Shown piece by piece: positions 20,331 to 28,359 of a DNA stretch of 35,429 nucleotides. Within the stretch, counting starts at the first letter, position 1. Every line of letters begins with the position of its first letter. The DNA is from Terriglobia bacterium (lineage in GTDB: Bacteria > Acidobacteriota > Terriglobia > Terriglobales > Acidobacteriaceae), in the NCBI GenBank assembly GCA_020073645.1, contig JAIQET010000045.1:1-35429 (forward strand), in the 5' to 3' direction. The position numbers were made by a program, and so were the translations under genes. Under the pieces are notes generated by a model. That model had not been told where the DNA came from. It saw nothing but the letters and a program-made list of their open reading frames with translations, and did not search any database.

Positions 20331-21899
20331 ATGAAGAAGTACTCAATTCTCTTGCTCACAGTCGCGATGGTGGCAGCCGCCAGCCTCGCAATCCAGGCGC
20401 AGGAGGTGCAAAGAAACCCGATCGTTGTCCATGCTGCTCACATCACAACCGCGGTGCCGCTCCGGGATATGGCTCCGGTTCCCTGGCACAACCTGAGTAA
20501 AGTCATGCCCGAACATGACCGGGCTCCGAAGTCGCACATCGGCACCGGGCCGGACACGGTGTTGCAGACAGAGATTCTTCCCCAAGTCAGTACCACCAAC
20601 CTGCTGAACTTCGACGGAATCACCGATGCCCAAGGCGGCGGTTTTGTGCCTCCTGACACCAATGCCTCCGTCGGAGCCACCCAGGTAGTCGAGACAGTCA
20701 ACGTTGCCTATGCGGTCTATGACAAGGCCACGGGCGGCCAGATCATGGCCCCCAAGAGCATCCAGACGCTCTACACGCCCCTGGGCGGGCAATGCGCTAC
20801 CGGGAACCTGAGCGACCCGGTGGTGAACTACGACAAAGCGGCGGGGCGCTGGGTCATCACCATGATCGCGTTCAACAACACTTTCTCGCAGAACAACGCT
20901 TGCGTCGCGGTTTCCACCAGCTCCGATGCGACCGGAACCTATCACGTCTATTCCTTCTCTTTCGGTAATGTCCTGCCGGACTATCCGAAGGTGGGAGTCT
21001 GGCCGGACGCGTATTACGTGACCACGGACAGCTTCCCGAACGGCGGTGCTTTCACCGGCGCAGAGACTTGTGCCCTCGACCGCACCAACATGCTCCTGGG
21101 CAATGCCGCCACCGCCATCTGCTTCCAGCGGGGCACGAGTGATTTTGCCTTGCTGCCGGCTGATCTCGATGGCAGCACCGCTCCCCCGAGTGGCGCGCCC
21201 AACTACCAGATGGACCTCGCCACTTCCACGAAGGTCAACCTCTACCAGTTCCACGTGAACTTCAGCGTGCCTAGCAGTTCGACCTTCACGGGTCCGGTGC
21301 AGCTCACGGTCGCTTCTTACACCGATGCTTGCGCAAGTACGGGCGATTGTATTCCGCAACCCCGGCCCGGTGAGCTGCTGGATGCTCTGGGAGACCGGCT
21401 GATGTTCCGCCTGGCCTATCGCAACTTCGGCGATCACGAAGCCCTGGTGGCTAGCCACTCCATCAAGGGGTCGGGTACCACGACCTCGGCGGCGCGATGG
21501 TACGAATTCCGCAGCCCCGGCTCCTCGCCCGTCGTGTTCCAGTCGGGTACGGTGAGCGGAGCCAGCGGCGTCGCGCTATGGATGGGCAGCATCGCCATGG
21601 ACAAGGTGGGGGATATCGCTCTGGGTTACAGCAAATCGAGCAAGTCGCTGGACCCCAGCATTGAATACGCAGGCCGCGTTCCAACGGACGCACTCGGCAC
21701 GATGGAATCCCCTAGTACCATCATCACCGGTACCGGCGTGCAGAGAAGCAGCCAGCACCGATGGGGCGACTACAGCAGTATGGCGATCGATCCGGTGGAT
21801 GACTGCACGTTCTGGTACGCCCAGGAGTACTACAAGACAACCGGCAGCTTTAACTTCAGCACGCGTCTGGCGTCGTTCAAGTTCAACACCTGCCAGTAG
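20331..21899 (+). CDS. Large secreted protein of unknown function
   Basis: This 522-residue exported protein has a clear signal peptide (MKKYSILLLTVAMVAAASLAIQAQ, split as MKKYSILLL and TVAMVAAASLAIQAQ). The mature part is beta-rich with recurring strand blocks such as SDPVVNYDKAAGRWVIT, YPKVGVWPDAYYVTTD, LMFRLAYRNFGDHEALVASH and GSIAMDKVGDIALGYSKSS, and ends in SSMAIDPVDDCTFWYAQEYY. The 'DPVVNYDKAAGRWV' and 'DYPKVGVWPDAYY' phrases are typical of large secreted proteins of soil bacteria that probably form beta-propellers. Several Cys pairs could form disulfides. No catalytic motif is obvious. The ATG at 20331 is preferred over 20325 because AGGAGG is then 9 nt away. It has its own promoter and terminator, so it is a monocistronic unit. 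Confidence 0.88.
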   Translation: MKKYSILLLTVAMVAAASLAIQAQEVQRNPIVVHAAHITTAVPLRDMAPVPWHNLSKVMPEHDRAPKSHIGTGPDTVLQTEILPQVSTTNLLNFDGITDAQGGGFVPPDTNASVGATQVVETVNVAYAVYDKATGGQIMAPKSIQTLYTPLGGQCATGNLSDPVVNYDKAAGRWVITMIAFNNTFSQNNACVAVSTSSDATGTYHVYSFSFGNVLPDYPKVGVWPDAYYVTTDSFPNGGAFTGAETCALDRTNMLLGNAATAICFQRGTSDFALLPADLDGSTAPPSGAPNYQMDLATSTKVNLYQFHVNFSVPSSSTFTGPVQLTVASYTDACASTGDCIPQPRPGELLDALGDRLMFRLAYRNFGDHEALVASHSIKGSGTTTSAARWYEFRSPGSSPVVFQSGTVSGASGVALWMGSIAMDKVGDIALGYSKSSKSLDPSIEYAGRVPTDALGTMESPSTIITGTGVQRSSQHRWGDYSSMAIDPVDDCTFWYAQEYYKTTGSFNFSTRLASFKFNTCQ

Positions 21900-21932
21900 G
21901 GCAGGCGCAACCAGACCTTGGAGAATTGTCAC

Positions 21933-21965
21933 GCCGTTCCGGTAGGATTGCGGGACGGCTTTTTT
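21933..21965 (+). terminator. Rho-independent terminator after the secreted protein gene
   Basis: GCCGTTCC (21933-21940) pairs with GGGACGGC (21952-21959), 8 bp including one G-U, 11-nt loop, followed directly by six T. It lies 33 nt after the stop at 21899. Confidence 0.85.
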
Positions 21966-21975
21966 CTGCCTTGGA

Positions 21976-22644
21976 CTAGGGCTTGGCCGGGGCGCTCAGG
22001 TACTTCTCCAGCGGAACTTCAAAGTACATCAACTCGTTCCCTTTGGCGTCACGCACACCCGTCAGGTAGAAGTTGGCACCCGCCAGCGGCGTGGAAATCC
22101 CTGACACGTCAAAGAACATGAAGCCGGCCTGGGTGCTGTGGGGCTCCACCGCGCGCGCGCCGAATTGGGAGTTCTCAATTTCCTCCTGGGCTTGCTTGCT
22201 CACAGTACCTTTGACCTTCTTGGTGGGAAGGGGGATGGGGATCGTCCTGCCGGCGTTCGCCGAGGGATGCGCCAGCCGGCGGTAGATGTCATCCGGGGTG
22301 GCGGGGGGGATCTTGCTGCGGTTCGCCGTAATCAGCTCCGCCTTCATGTCGGTCAGCGAAATTGCCTGGTCGCTATCGTTGGTGACGACCACAAAGAACG
22401 GCACAAAGCCCAGTTCGCTGTAATGGACAGAAAAAATGTGGGCCTTGTCGGCCATGTCATAGGGATCCACGGCGACGGTCACTTTTTCCAGGGGATGCTC
22501 GTCGTTCGCGGGATAGGTCTTGGCTGGCTGCGCCGTCGGCATCACGAACTCTTTGGATGCCAGGCAAAGCACAGAGGCCAGAACAACCGCAGCCACAGTT
22601 GCACAGACTTGTGTCGAGAACAGCGTAAGTCGTGGGGTGAGCAT
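21976..22644 (-). CDS. Exported protein of unknown function
   Basis: This 222-residue protein has an N-terminal hydrophobic segment (about residues 11-30, VCATVAAVVLASVLCLASK), so it is secreted or membrane-anchored. A beta-sandwich-like domain follows. Strand-like segments are KVTVAVDPYDM, IFSVHYSELGFVPFFVVVTNDSDQAISL, KAELITANRSKIPP, TQAGFMFFDVSG and GANFYLTGVRDAKGNELMYFEVPLEKY. The 'FFVVVTNDSDQAISLTD' stretch resembles proteins that handle envelope stress or scaffold other proteins, but no named family is recognised. The ATG at 22644 has no Shine-Dalgarno site; a perfect TATAAT ends 7 nt upstream. It diverges from the LPS operon that begins 86 bp away. Confidence 0.82.
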   Translation of the reverse strand: MLTPRLTLFSTQVCATVAAVVLASVLCLASKEFVMPTAQPAKTYPANDEHPLEKVTVAVDPYDMADKAHIFSVHYSELGFVPFFVVVTNDSDQAISLTDMKAELITANRSKIPPATPDDIYRRLAHPSANAGRTIPIPLPTKKVKGTVSKQAQEEIENSQFGARAVEPHSTQAGFMFFDVSGISTPLAGANFYLTGVRDAKGNELMYFEVPLEKYLSAPAKP

Positions 22645-22651
22645 GATCTCG

Positions 22652-22657
22652 ATTATA
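22652..22657 (-). promoter_or_regulatory. Candidate -10 box (TATAAT) for a leaderless transcript of the exported protein
   Basis: TATAAT on the minus strand, then CGAGATC (7 nt) and the ATG at 22644; no Shine-Dalgarno sequence. On the other strand TAGAAT (22713-22718), 12 nt before the waaA ATG, is a likely -10 for the LPS operon. Confidence 0.45.
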
Positions 22658-22730
22658 AGATGCCAGCTGCTGGTGTGGCGGTGCCCGGGTGCGGCCGCCC
22701 GCGATCAACGGGTAGAATGTCCCTTCCTCC

Positions 22731-24053
22731 ATGTACTGGGTTTATAGCGCGCTGCTGGCGGTGTGGCTGCTGGTGAGCCTTCCCTACTGGTTGATGCAGA
22801 TGATGCGCCATGGCAAGTACCGCGCCGGGCTGCGCGAGCGATTGGGGAGAGTGCCGGCCCGGTTGGCGCAACCGGAGGCGCAAGCCACAATCTGGGTGCA
22901 CGCCGTGTCGGTGGGCGAGGTGCTCGCGGTGAGCGGGCTGATTGGGGAGATGCGGCGGCGCTTTCCGCAGCATCGCGTGGTGGTTTCCACTACTACGGAC
23001 ACCGGGCAGCAACTCGCCCGCAAGCGCTTCGGAGAAGAAAACGTCTTCTACTTCCCGCTGGATTTTGCCTTTGCCATACGGCCATATCTGGAGAGCTTGC
23101 GGCCACAACTGATCGTGATTGCGGAAACCGAATTCTGGCCGAACTTCCTGCGCCAGGCGCACCGCCGCGGGGCGCGCATTGCCGTGGTCAACGCCCGCAT
23201 CTCGGACCGCTCGCTGCCCGGGTACCGGAGGGTACGCTGGCTGTTGACCCGAGTCTTGCAGCACGTAGACCTTTTCCTGGCGCAGACCGGGTCAGACCGC
23301 CAACGTTTGGGCGACATCGGAGCGCCCGGAGAACGGGTAGAGGTAAGCGGCAACCTCAAGTTTGATGTGGCGCCACCGGCGCCACCGCCCATTGTCTCCA
23401 GCCTACGAAAGGGGTTCGAGAAGGCTGAAGCCGGCCCTGTGATCGTGTGCGGCAGTACCGTGGATGACGAAGAGCCACTGCTGCTGCGCGCTTTCGAGAA
23501 TGTCCTGGCCAGCCATCCGCGAGCGGTGATGATCCTGGCCCCGCGCCACCCCGAGCGTTTCGCGCAGGTCGGCCAGTTGCTGGAACAACTTGGTGTGCGG
23601 TTCTGGCGACGTTCGCTGTGGGGCGGCGACCCGATCAGTGGCGGAGTTTTGCTGCTCGACAGCATTGGCGAGCTGGCTTCTCTGTATGCTCTGGCGGACA
23701 TCGCTTTTGTGGGCGGGAGCCTGGTCCCGCGCGGCGGGCACAACATCATCGAGCCCGCCCAGCACGGCGTGCCCATCATCATCGGCAGCCACACCGAAAA
23801 CTTCCGCGACATTGTGGGATTGTTCGAGAGCCGCAATGCGGTGCGCGTCGTGACTCCGGCTGAGCTTCCCCTGGTTTTCATGGAGCTCATTTCCAACCCC
23901 GCGGAGCGGCAGACACTTGGGCAGAGGGCGGCCGAGACGTTGCGGGAGCAAATGGGAGCGACCGACCGGACGGTTGCCGCGCTGGGGAGATTGCTCGATC
24001 CTACCCATGCCACGGCGGTGGGAGGCATGGGCCGTGTGGGCCCGGGTCTTTGA
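22731..24053 (+). CDS. waaA: 3-deoxy-D-manno-octulosonic acid (Kdo) transferase
   Basis: This enzyme adds Kdo from CMP-Kdo to the lipid A precursor at the inner face of the inner membrane. It is 440 residues, normal for the family. The N-terminal membrane-anchor helix is at residues 1-25. The Glu of WVHAVSVGEV (about E63) is the catalytic base. Blocks VSTTTDTGQQLA, PQLIVIAETEFWPNF, VVNARISDRS and GNLKFD follow. The C-terminal sugar-nucleotide part has GSTVDDEEPLLLRAFENV, APRHPERF, GELASLYALADIAFVGGSL and GGHNIIEPAQHGVPIIIG. The last residues RVGPGL and the TGA lie inside palindromic repeat copy 5, the same tail as in the deacetylase. First gene of the LPS operon. Confidence 0.96.
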   Translation: MYWVYSALLAVWLLVSLPYWLMQMMRHGKYRAGLRERLGRVPARLAQPEAQATIWVHAVSVGEVLAVSGLIGEMRRRFPQHRVVVSTTTDTGQQLARKRFGEENVFYFPLDFAFAIRPYLESLRPQLIVIAETEFWPNFLRQAHRRGARIAVVNARISDRSLPGYRRVRWLLTRVLQHVDLFLAQTGSDRQRLGDIGAPGERVEVSGNLKFDVAPPAPPPIVSSLRKGFEKAEAGPVIVCGSTVDDEEPLLLRAFENVLASHPRAVMILAPRHPERFAQVGQLLEQLGVRFWRRSLWGGDPISGGVLLLDSIGELASLYALADIAFVGGSLVPRGGHNIIEPAQHGVPIIIGSHTENFRDIVGLFESRNAVRVVTPAELPLVFMELISNPAERQTLGQRAAETLREQMGATDRTVAALGRLLDPTHATAVGGMGRVGPGL

Positions 24054-24059
24054 CCCGGG
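24034..24059. repeat. GGGTC-N3-GACCC palindromic repeat, copy 5, overlapping the waaA end
   Basis: GTGTGGG, then CCCGGGTC-TTT-GACCCGGG. It encodes the last residues and TGA stop of waaA (GTG GGC CCG GGT CTT TGA). It lies inside the LPS operon next to copy 6. Confidence 0.9.
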
Positions 24060-24062
24060 CGG

Positions 24063-24088
24063 GACGGGTCAGAGACCCGTCCCCACAC
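24063..24088. repeat. GGGTC-N3-GACCC palindromic repeat, copy 6
   Basis: GACGGGTC-AGA-GACCCGTC then CCCACAC, immediately following copy 5, so the pair has GTGTGG on the left and CCACAC on the right. The two strong hairpins stand between waaA and lpxK and could attenuate or process the operon mRNA. Confidence 0.9.
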
Positions 24089-24118
24089 AAAACCGTCCCA
24101 CACAGAACCAGTGCAAAG

Positions 24119-25063
24119 ATGAATCCGCTAGCCTCTATGTTCGGACTTGGCATGCGGGCGCGGAACGCGCTCTATGACCGTGGCATTCTGCCCACGAAGG
24201 AACTGGAAGGTCCCGTCATCAGCGTGGGGAACCTCTCTGTAGGCGGTTCTGGCAAGACGCCGTTCGTCCTTCTGCTCGGTGAGCTCCTGAAGTCTCGCGG
24301 CTTGAAATTTGACATTTTTTCTCGCGGGTACGGGCGCCAGACGCGAGGGGTGATGCTCGTTAATCCAGGCGGCTCGGCCCGCGATTTCGGGGATGAGCCC
24401 GTGCTCATGGCGCGACGGCTGGGTGTCCCGGTAGTGGTCGGGGAAGATCGTTATGAGGCCGGCCGGTTTGCTGAGGTAACCTTCGGCGCACAGTTGCACC
24501 TGCTGGACGACGGCTTTCAGCATCGCGCGCTGGCACGCGATTTCGATATCGTGCTGGCCACTCCCGAAGATGCCCGCGACCGACTGCTTCCCGCCGGGCG
24601 CCTGCGCGAACCGCTGACTTCGTTGCGTCGGGCTGACGCAGTGGTGCTCACCAGCGGCGCTTCCCCTGATTCCTTTCCCTTGGAGGGCAAGCTGGTATGG
24701 CGAGTGCGCCGTGGCATTCTGCCGAACAATGTTCCGGCGAACCCGGTGGTGTTCTGCGGGATCGCCCGGCCGCAGAATTTCCTGCTGCAACTGCGCACAG
24801 CGGGGATTGAACCCGTCGCGGAAGCGCTGTTCGGGGACCATCACGCCTACACTGAGCAAGATATTCGCGACTTGTTAAAGCTGCGCCAGCAGAGCGAGGC
24901 CGGTGGGTTCGTCACCACGGAAAAGGACGCCATCAACCTGGGGGGATACCTCTCCGCACTGGAACCGCTGGCCGTGGTTCCGGTCAAAATGGACCTAGTG
25001 GACTCCGCGAACGCTGTGGATACAATGTTGCGGGTGGTCGCGGAGCGCCACCTCCGGACGTGA
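24119..25063 (+). CDS. lpxK: Tetraacyldisaccharide 4'-kinase
   Basis: This membrane-associated P-loop kinase phosphorylates the 4' position of the lipid A disaccharide precursor. It is 314 residues, typical length. The Walker A is GNLSVGGSGKTP (about residues 38-49). The FSRGYGRQTRGVMLV and GDEPVLMARRLGVPVVVGEDRYEA blocks, LLDDGFQHRALARDFDIVL (catalytic Asp/His), LLPAGRLREPLTSLRRADAVVLT and the C-terminal GDHHAYTEQDI and FVTTEKDAINL all match LpxK. The ATG at 24119 is preferred; the frame runs on upstream only through the palindromic repeats. The start lies 65 bp after waaA, with repeats in between. Confidence 0.96.
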   Translation: MNPLASMFGLGMRARNALYDRGILPTKELEGPVISVGNLSVGGSGKTPFVLLLGELLKSRGLKFDIFSRGYGRQTRGVMLVNPGGSARDFGDEPVLMARRLGVPVVVGEDRYEAGRFAEVTFGAQLHLLDDGFQHRALARDFDIVLATPEDARDRLLPAGRLREPLTSLRRADAVVLTSGASPDSFPLEGKLVWRVRRGILPNNVPANPVVFCGIARPQNFLLQLRTAGIEPVAEALFGDHHAYTEQDIRDLLKLRQQSEAGGFVTTEKDAINLGGYLSALEPLAVVPVKMDLVDSANAVDTMLRVVAERHLRT

Positions 25064-25084
25064 GAGAATCTTGAGTTCCCAATG

Positions 25085-25104
25085 GCCGGCGAGACGCCGG
25101 CGCT
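25085..25104. repeat. GCCGGCG-A-GACGCCGGC palindromic element
   Basis: GCCGGCGAGACGCCGGC followed by GCTAC, a small hairpin (GCCGGCG/CGCCGGC with a 3-nt loop) just upstream of the heptose kinase start. This is a different repeat type from the GGGTC family. Confidence 0.6.
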
Positions 25105-25111
25105 ACGACTA

Positions 25112-26146
25112 ATGACCAAGCATCCCAAAGAGGGCGAGCGGCTGAGAAAGATCGTCGAAGCGTTTCCGAATGTCACGATCACCGTGATCGGGGATCTCGT
25201 GGCGGACGAATTCATTTTCGGCGAGATTTCGCGCGTGTCGCGGGAAGCGCCGGTGTTGATCCTCAAGCACCGGGAGCGCACCGTGGTGCCGGGCGGCGGC
25301 GCCAATGCGATCAACAATCTCGCCGACCTGGGCGTGAACGTGCTCCCCGTGGGCGTGGTGGGCGACGACGAGCCCGGACGCCTGCTGCTCAGGACTTTTC
25401 GCCACAAACACATTCCCATCAGCGGCGTTCTAAAAGACAAGAACTACACCACGGTGACCAAGACGCGCATCCTGGCCGGAATGACGCACACGGCGCGGCA
25501 GCAGGTGGTGCGCGTGGATCGCGAGCCGGAAACCGAACCCAATGGCCACCTCAAGCGCGAACTGGTGCTGGCGGCGCGGGAGTATGCGCGCGCCTCCGAC
25601 GCCCTGCTGGTCTCCGATTACGGCTACGGCGCCGCGAGCCCGGCGATCCTGAACGCGATTCGCGAACGAGGACGGCTGGAACGCCTGCCCGTGATCGTGG
25701 ATTCACGGTACCGTTTGTTGCAATATTCCGGAGTGACGGCGGCCACACCCAATGAGCCCGAGGTGGAAGAAGCTATGGGTGTCCGCATTGGGCAGGATTG
25801 GTCGCGGGTGTGTGCCGCGGGCGAGCAAATCATGTCGCGAATGAAGCTGCAATCGCTGGTGATTACCCGCGGACGCGACGGCATGGTGGCCTTTGCCGCA
25901 AAACACAAGCCGGTGGATATCCCTATTTTTGGCTCCGACGAAGTGGCGGACGTAACCGGAGCGGGCGACACGGTCATTGCGACGTTCACGGCTGCTCTGG
26001 CGGCCGGGGCCAGCACCGAGGAGGCAGCTCAACTGGCCAACTACGCCGGCGGCATCGTGGTGATGAAGCGTGGCACCGCGACCGTAAGCCGGCAGGAACT
26101 GCTGGATGCGCTGGAGAAAGTGCCGCCGGCCACAAGACCCCATTGA
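25112..26146 (+). CDS. hldE1: D-glycero-beta-D-manno-heptose-7-phosphate kinase (HldE N-terminal type, RfaE1)
   Basis: This PfkB/ribokinase-fold enzyme phosphorylates heptose-7-phosphate at C1 in the ADP-heptose pathway. It is 344 residues, matching the kinase half of the bifunctional HldE. Blocks are [28 protein letters not shown] (substrate loop), [11 protein letters not shown], the kinase core [33 protein letters not shown] and [12 protein letters not shown] with the catalytic Asp at about residue 286. The ATG at 25112 is preferred because the residues between it and an in-frame ATG at 25082 encode the palindromic element. It overlaps the following adenylyltransferase gene (ATTGA), so the two halves of HldE are separate but coupled. 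Confidence 0.94.
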   Translation: MTKHPKEGERLRKIVEAFPNVTITVIGDLVADEFIFGEISRVSREAPVLILKHRERTVVPGGGANAINNLADLGVNVLPVGVVGDDEPGRLLLRTFRHKHIPISGVLKDKNYTTVTKTRILAGMTHTARQQVVRVDREPETEPNGHLKRELVLAAREYARASDALLVSDYGYGAASPAILNAIRERGRLERLPVIVDSRYRLLQYSGVTAATPNEPEVEEAMGVRIGQDWSRVCAAGEQIMSRMKLQSLVITRGRDGMVAFAAKHKPVDIPIFGSDEVADVTGAGDTVIATFTAALAAGASTEEAAQLANYAGGIVVMKRGTATVSRQELLDALEKVPPATRPH

Positions 26147-26625
26147 GCAAACAAGAAATTCTGAGTCGCGACAAACTGCGGCAGCGCGTGGCCGATTGGC
26201 GGCGCGCGGGCGAGCGCATCACCCTGGCCAATGGGTGCTTCGATCTGCTGCATGTGGGTCACGTGCGTTATCTGCATGCGGCCAAAGCCCTGGGTGGCCG
26301 TCTGATCGTGGCTATCAACTCCGATGAATCCGTACGCACGCTGAAGGGCGCCGGCCGTCCACTGATGCCGGCCGAGGAGCGCGCCGAGATTCTGGCGGCG
26401 CTGGCCGATGTAGACGCAGTGGTGATTTTCTCCGAGCCGGATGTGCGGGCGCTGATCCGCGAAATCCGCCCTGACGTTCACGCCAAGGGCACCGACTATA
26501 CGGCCGACACGGTGCCCGAGCGCGACGTGGTGCTCGAATGCGGAGGCCGGGTGGAGATCGTGGGCGATCCCAAGGACCATTCGGCCAGCGCGATCATCCG
26601 CTCGCGCCTGGAACGGCGTTCGTGA
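26143..26625 (+). CDS. hldE2: ADP-heptose synthase, adenylyltransferase (HldE C-terminal type, RfaE2)
   Basis: This enzyme transfers AMP to heptose-1-phosphate to make ADP-heptose. It is a nucleotidyltransferase of 160 residues with [20 protein letters not shown] (HxGH motif), [34 protein letters not shown] and the [13 protein letters not shown] end. No ATG is available; the start is TTG at 26143, which overlaps the stop TGA of the kinase gene (TTGA). It would follow the kinase by translational coupling. It is one of the few clear TTG starts in the operon. The two halves are fused in many Proteobacteria and separate here. Confidence 0.92.
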   Translation: MSKQEILSRDKLRQRVADWRRAGERITLANGCFDLLHVGHVRYLHAAKALGGRLIVAINSDESVRTLKGAGRPLMPAEERAEILAALADVDAVVIFSEPDVRALIREIRPDVHAKGTDYTADTVPERDVVLECGGRVEIVGDPKDHSASAIIRSRLERRS

Positions 26626-26627
26626 GC

Positions 26628-27734
26628 ATGGCCTCGCAGACCGCAGCCGCGCCCGCAAAGGTTACCGCGTCCGGCGACATCCAGCGATTGCTGATTGTGC
26701 GGCTCAGTTCCATGGGTGACATCATTCACACCTTGCCGGCAGCGACCGCGCTGCGCCAGGCATTTCCCCAAGCCACCATGGGATGGATCGTAGAAGAACG
26801 CTGGGCGGAACTGCTGTGCACGCTACCCACGCCGCGCAGCGGCCCACGCTCGCCACGACGGCCGCTGGCGGACCGGATTCACACCGTCAATACGGCGAAG
26901 TGGCGGGCGGCCCTGTTTTCAAACCAGACCTGGGAGCAGATTGCGGCCGGACTGAGCGAACTGCACGCGGGGCGATACCAGGTGGCAGCGGATTTCCAGG
27001 GCGCGGCGCGCTCGGCCCTCCTGGCCCGGTGGTCCGGCGCGCCGGTGATCTTTGGCGTGGCACAGCCCCGGGAAAACGTCGCCAGCATGTTCTACACGCG
27101 CCAGGTGATTGCCCGTGGTACACACATTGTGGAACAGAATTTCTCCCTTGCGGAAGCCATTGCCGGGCGCTCGCTGGAAATGCCGCGGGTCGAGTTTCCC
27201 CACGACGAGTCCGCGGAGCAGGAATGCGACCGTCGGCTGCGTGCTCTCGATATCCATGATTTCGTGTTGCTCAACCCGGGCGCGGGTTGGGGCGCCAAGC
27301 AGTGGCCTGCCGAACGCTATGGGCAAGTGGCCAGGCATTTGGCAGAAGATGGGCTGAAATCGCTGATCAATTTTGGTCCCGGCGAAGAAGGGCTGGTGCA
27401 GGAGGTAGAAGCAGCCAGCGGGGGCGCGGCCAAAGGGATTGTCCTGTCGCTGACCCAGTTGATAGCGCTCACCCGGCGGGCGCGTCTGTTCATCGGCGGA
27501 GATACCGGCCCCATGCATCTGGCCGCCGCTCTGCGCGTTCCTGTGGCCGGTATTTTCGGGCCCACCGATCCCGCGCGCAACGGGCCCTTTGGCACCCGCA
27601 GCATCGTGCTGCGTAGCCCGGACAGCCCCACCACGCACACCCGCCACGCGCAGCCGGACGAGGGCCTGCTGGAAATCAGCTCCAAAGAAGTGGTCGCGGC
27701 CGCCCGGAAGTTGCTTGGGAGTTGCCGTGGCTAG
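26628..27734 (+). CDS. waaC: LPS heptosyltransferase, WaaC-like (GT9)
   Basis: This GT9-family glycosyltransferase adds the first heptose to Kdo during inner-core synthesis. It is 368 residues. The N-terminal Rossmann fold begins LLIVRLSSMGDIIHTLPAATALR. Other family blocks are FQGAARSALLARWSGAPVIFG, NPGAGWGAKQWPAERYGQVA, INFGPGEEGL, and in the C-terminal nucleotide-sugar site LFIGGDTGPMHLAAALRVPVAGIFGP (written here as GGDTGPMHLAAAL) followed by TDPARNGPFG. The ATG at 26628 is preferred; a GTG at 26622 overlapping the previous stop is possible. WaaC versus WaaF is inferred from the single copy and the neighbouring heptose genes. Confidence 0.88.
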   Translation: MASQTAAAPAKVTASGDIQRLLIVRLSSMGDIIHTLPAATALRQAFPQATMGWIVEERWAELLCTLPTPRSGPRSPRRPLADRIHTVNTAKWRAALFSNQTWEQIAAGLSELHAGRYQVAADFQGAARSALLARWSGAPVIFGVAQPRENVASMFYTRQVIARGTHIVEQNFSLAEAIAGRSLEMPRVEFPHDESAEQECDRRLRALDIHDFVLLNPGAGWGAKQWPAERYGQVARHLAEDGLKSLINFGPGEEGLVQEVEAASGGAAKGIVLSLTQLIALTRRARLFIGGDTGPMHLAAALRVPVAGIFGPTDPARNGPFGTRSIVLRSPDSPTTHTRHAQPDEGLLEISSKEVVAAARKLLGSCRG

Positions 27735-28272
27735 CTGGTCCCGCATTGCACGCCGCATCCGGGTGCCGCTGGGTTTTGCTTTTGCGGTGCTGTACTTCTG
27801 GTTGGCGAAGCCGACCCTGACGTCGCTTCTGATTGGTGTGGCCGTGGTAATCCCTGGGATCGTGATGCGCACCCTGGCTTCGGGGCACGTGCAAAAAAAC
27901 GAGATACTCACCACCGGCGGACCCTATGCCTATACGCGCAATCCGCTCTATCTTGGTTCGCTGGTCCTGGCCGCTGGATTCGCAGTCGCTGCCCGAAGCT
28001 GGTGGATCGCCGCCGGCATGGTGGTGATTTTCCTCGCGATTTACCTGCCGGTGATCCGCTCTGAAGAGAACTTCCTGCGGGAGCGCTTTCCCGAGTTTGC
28101 GGACTACGCCGCGCGGGTACCGCGGCTGCTGCCCCACCTCGTGGCCTTTCGTAACGGCGGTGGAGAATTTTCCTGGGAGTTGTATCGCAAGCACCGCGAG
28201 TACAATGCCATAATTGGTTCGGTCGTGATGGTCGCAGCCTTGGCGGCCAAGCTGCTTTGGTTTTCGAATTGA
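27727..28272 (+). CDS. Isoprenylcysteine methyltransferase-like integral membrane protein
   Basis: This 181-residue protein has about four hydrophobic segments. Its ICMT/PEMT-type signature is GGPYAYTRNPLYLGSLVLAAG followed later by SEENFLRERFPEFADYAARVPRL (given here in pieces: TRNPLYLGS and EENFLRERFPEF). Proteins of this family methylate isoprenylated cysteines, phospholipids or other small lipids with SAM; in bacteria the substrate is usually unknown. The GTG at 27727 is preceded by GGGAG with 5 nt spacing and overlaps the end of the heptosyltransferase gene, so it is part of the LPS operon. Its presence suggests, but does not prove, methylation of an envelope lipid. The start upstream at 27589 seen in the same frame is rejected because it overlaps the heptosyltransferase. 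Confidence 0.85.
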   Translation: MASWSRIARRIRVPLGFAFAVLYFWLAKPTLTSLLIGVAVVIPGIVMRTLASGHVQKNEILTTGGPYAYTRNPLYLGSLVLAAGFAVAARSWWIAAGMVVIFLAIYLPVIRSEENFLRERFPEFADYAARVPRLLPHLVAFRNGGGEFSWELYRKHREYNAIIGSVVMVAALAAKLLWFSN

Positions 28273-28359
28273 CCGGGTCGTGCAAACGAGAATCTGTCCA
28301 TGTTGCGATTCGGTATTCGGTGTCTCACCAAATTCTTGACTCATCCGTCTAAGCAACGC

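Noticed and set aside
20343..21458. Open frame of 371 codons opposite the secreted protein at 20331
   Set aside because: Mirror-frame artefact; the plus strand has a promoter, ribosome site, signal peptide and terminator.
23048..24103. Open frame of 351 codons opposite waaA
   Set aside because: Serine/arginine-rich shadow frame; waaA is unambiguous.
27589..27726. Upstream start of the ICMT-like frame
   Set aside because: It lies fully inside the heptosyltransferase gene in another frame; GTG at 27727 has its own ribosome site.
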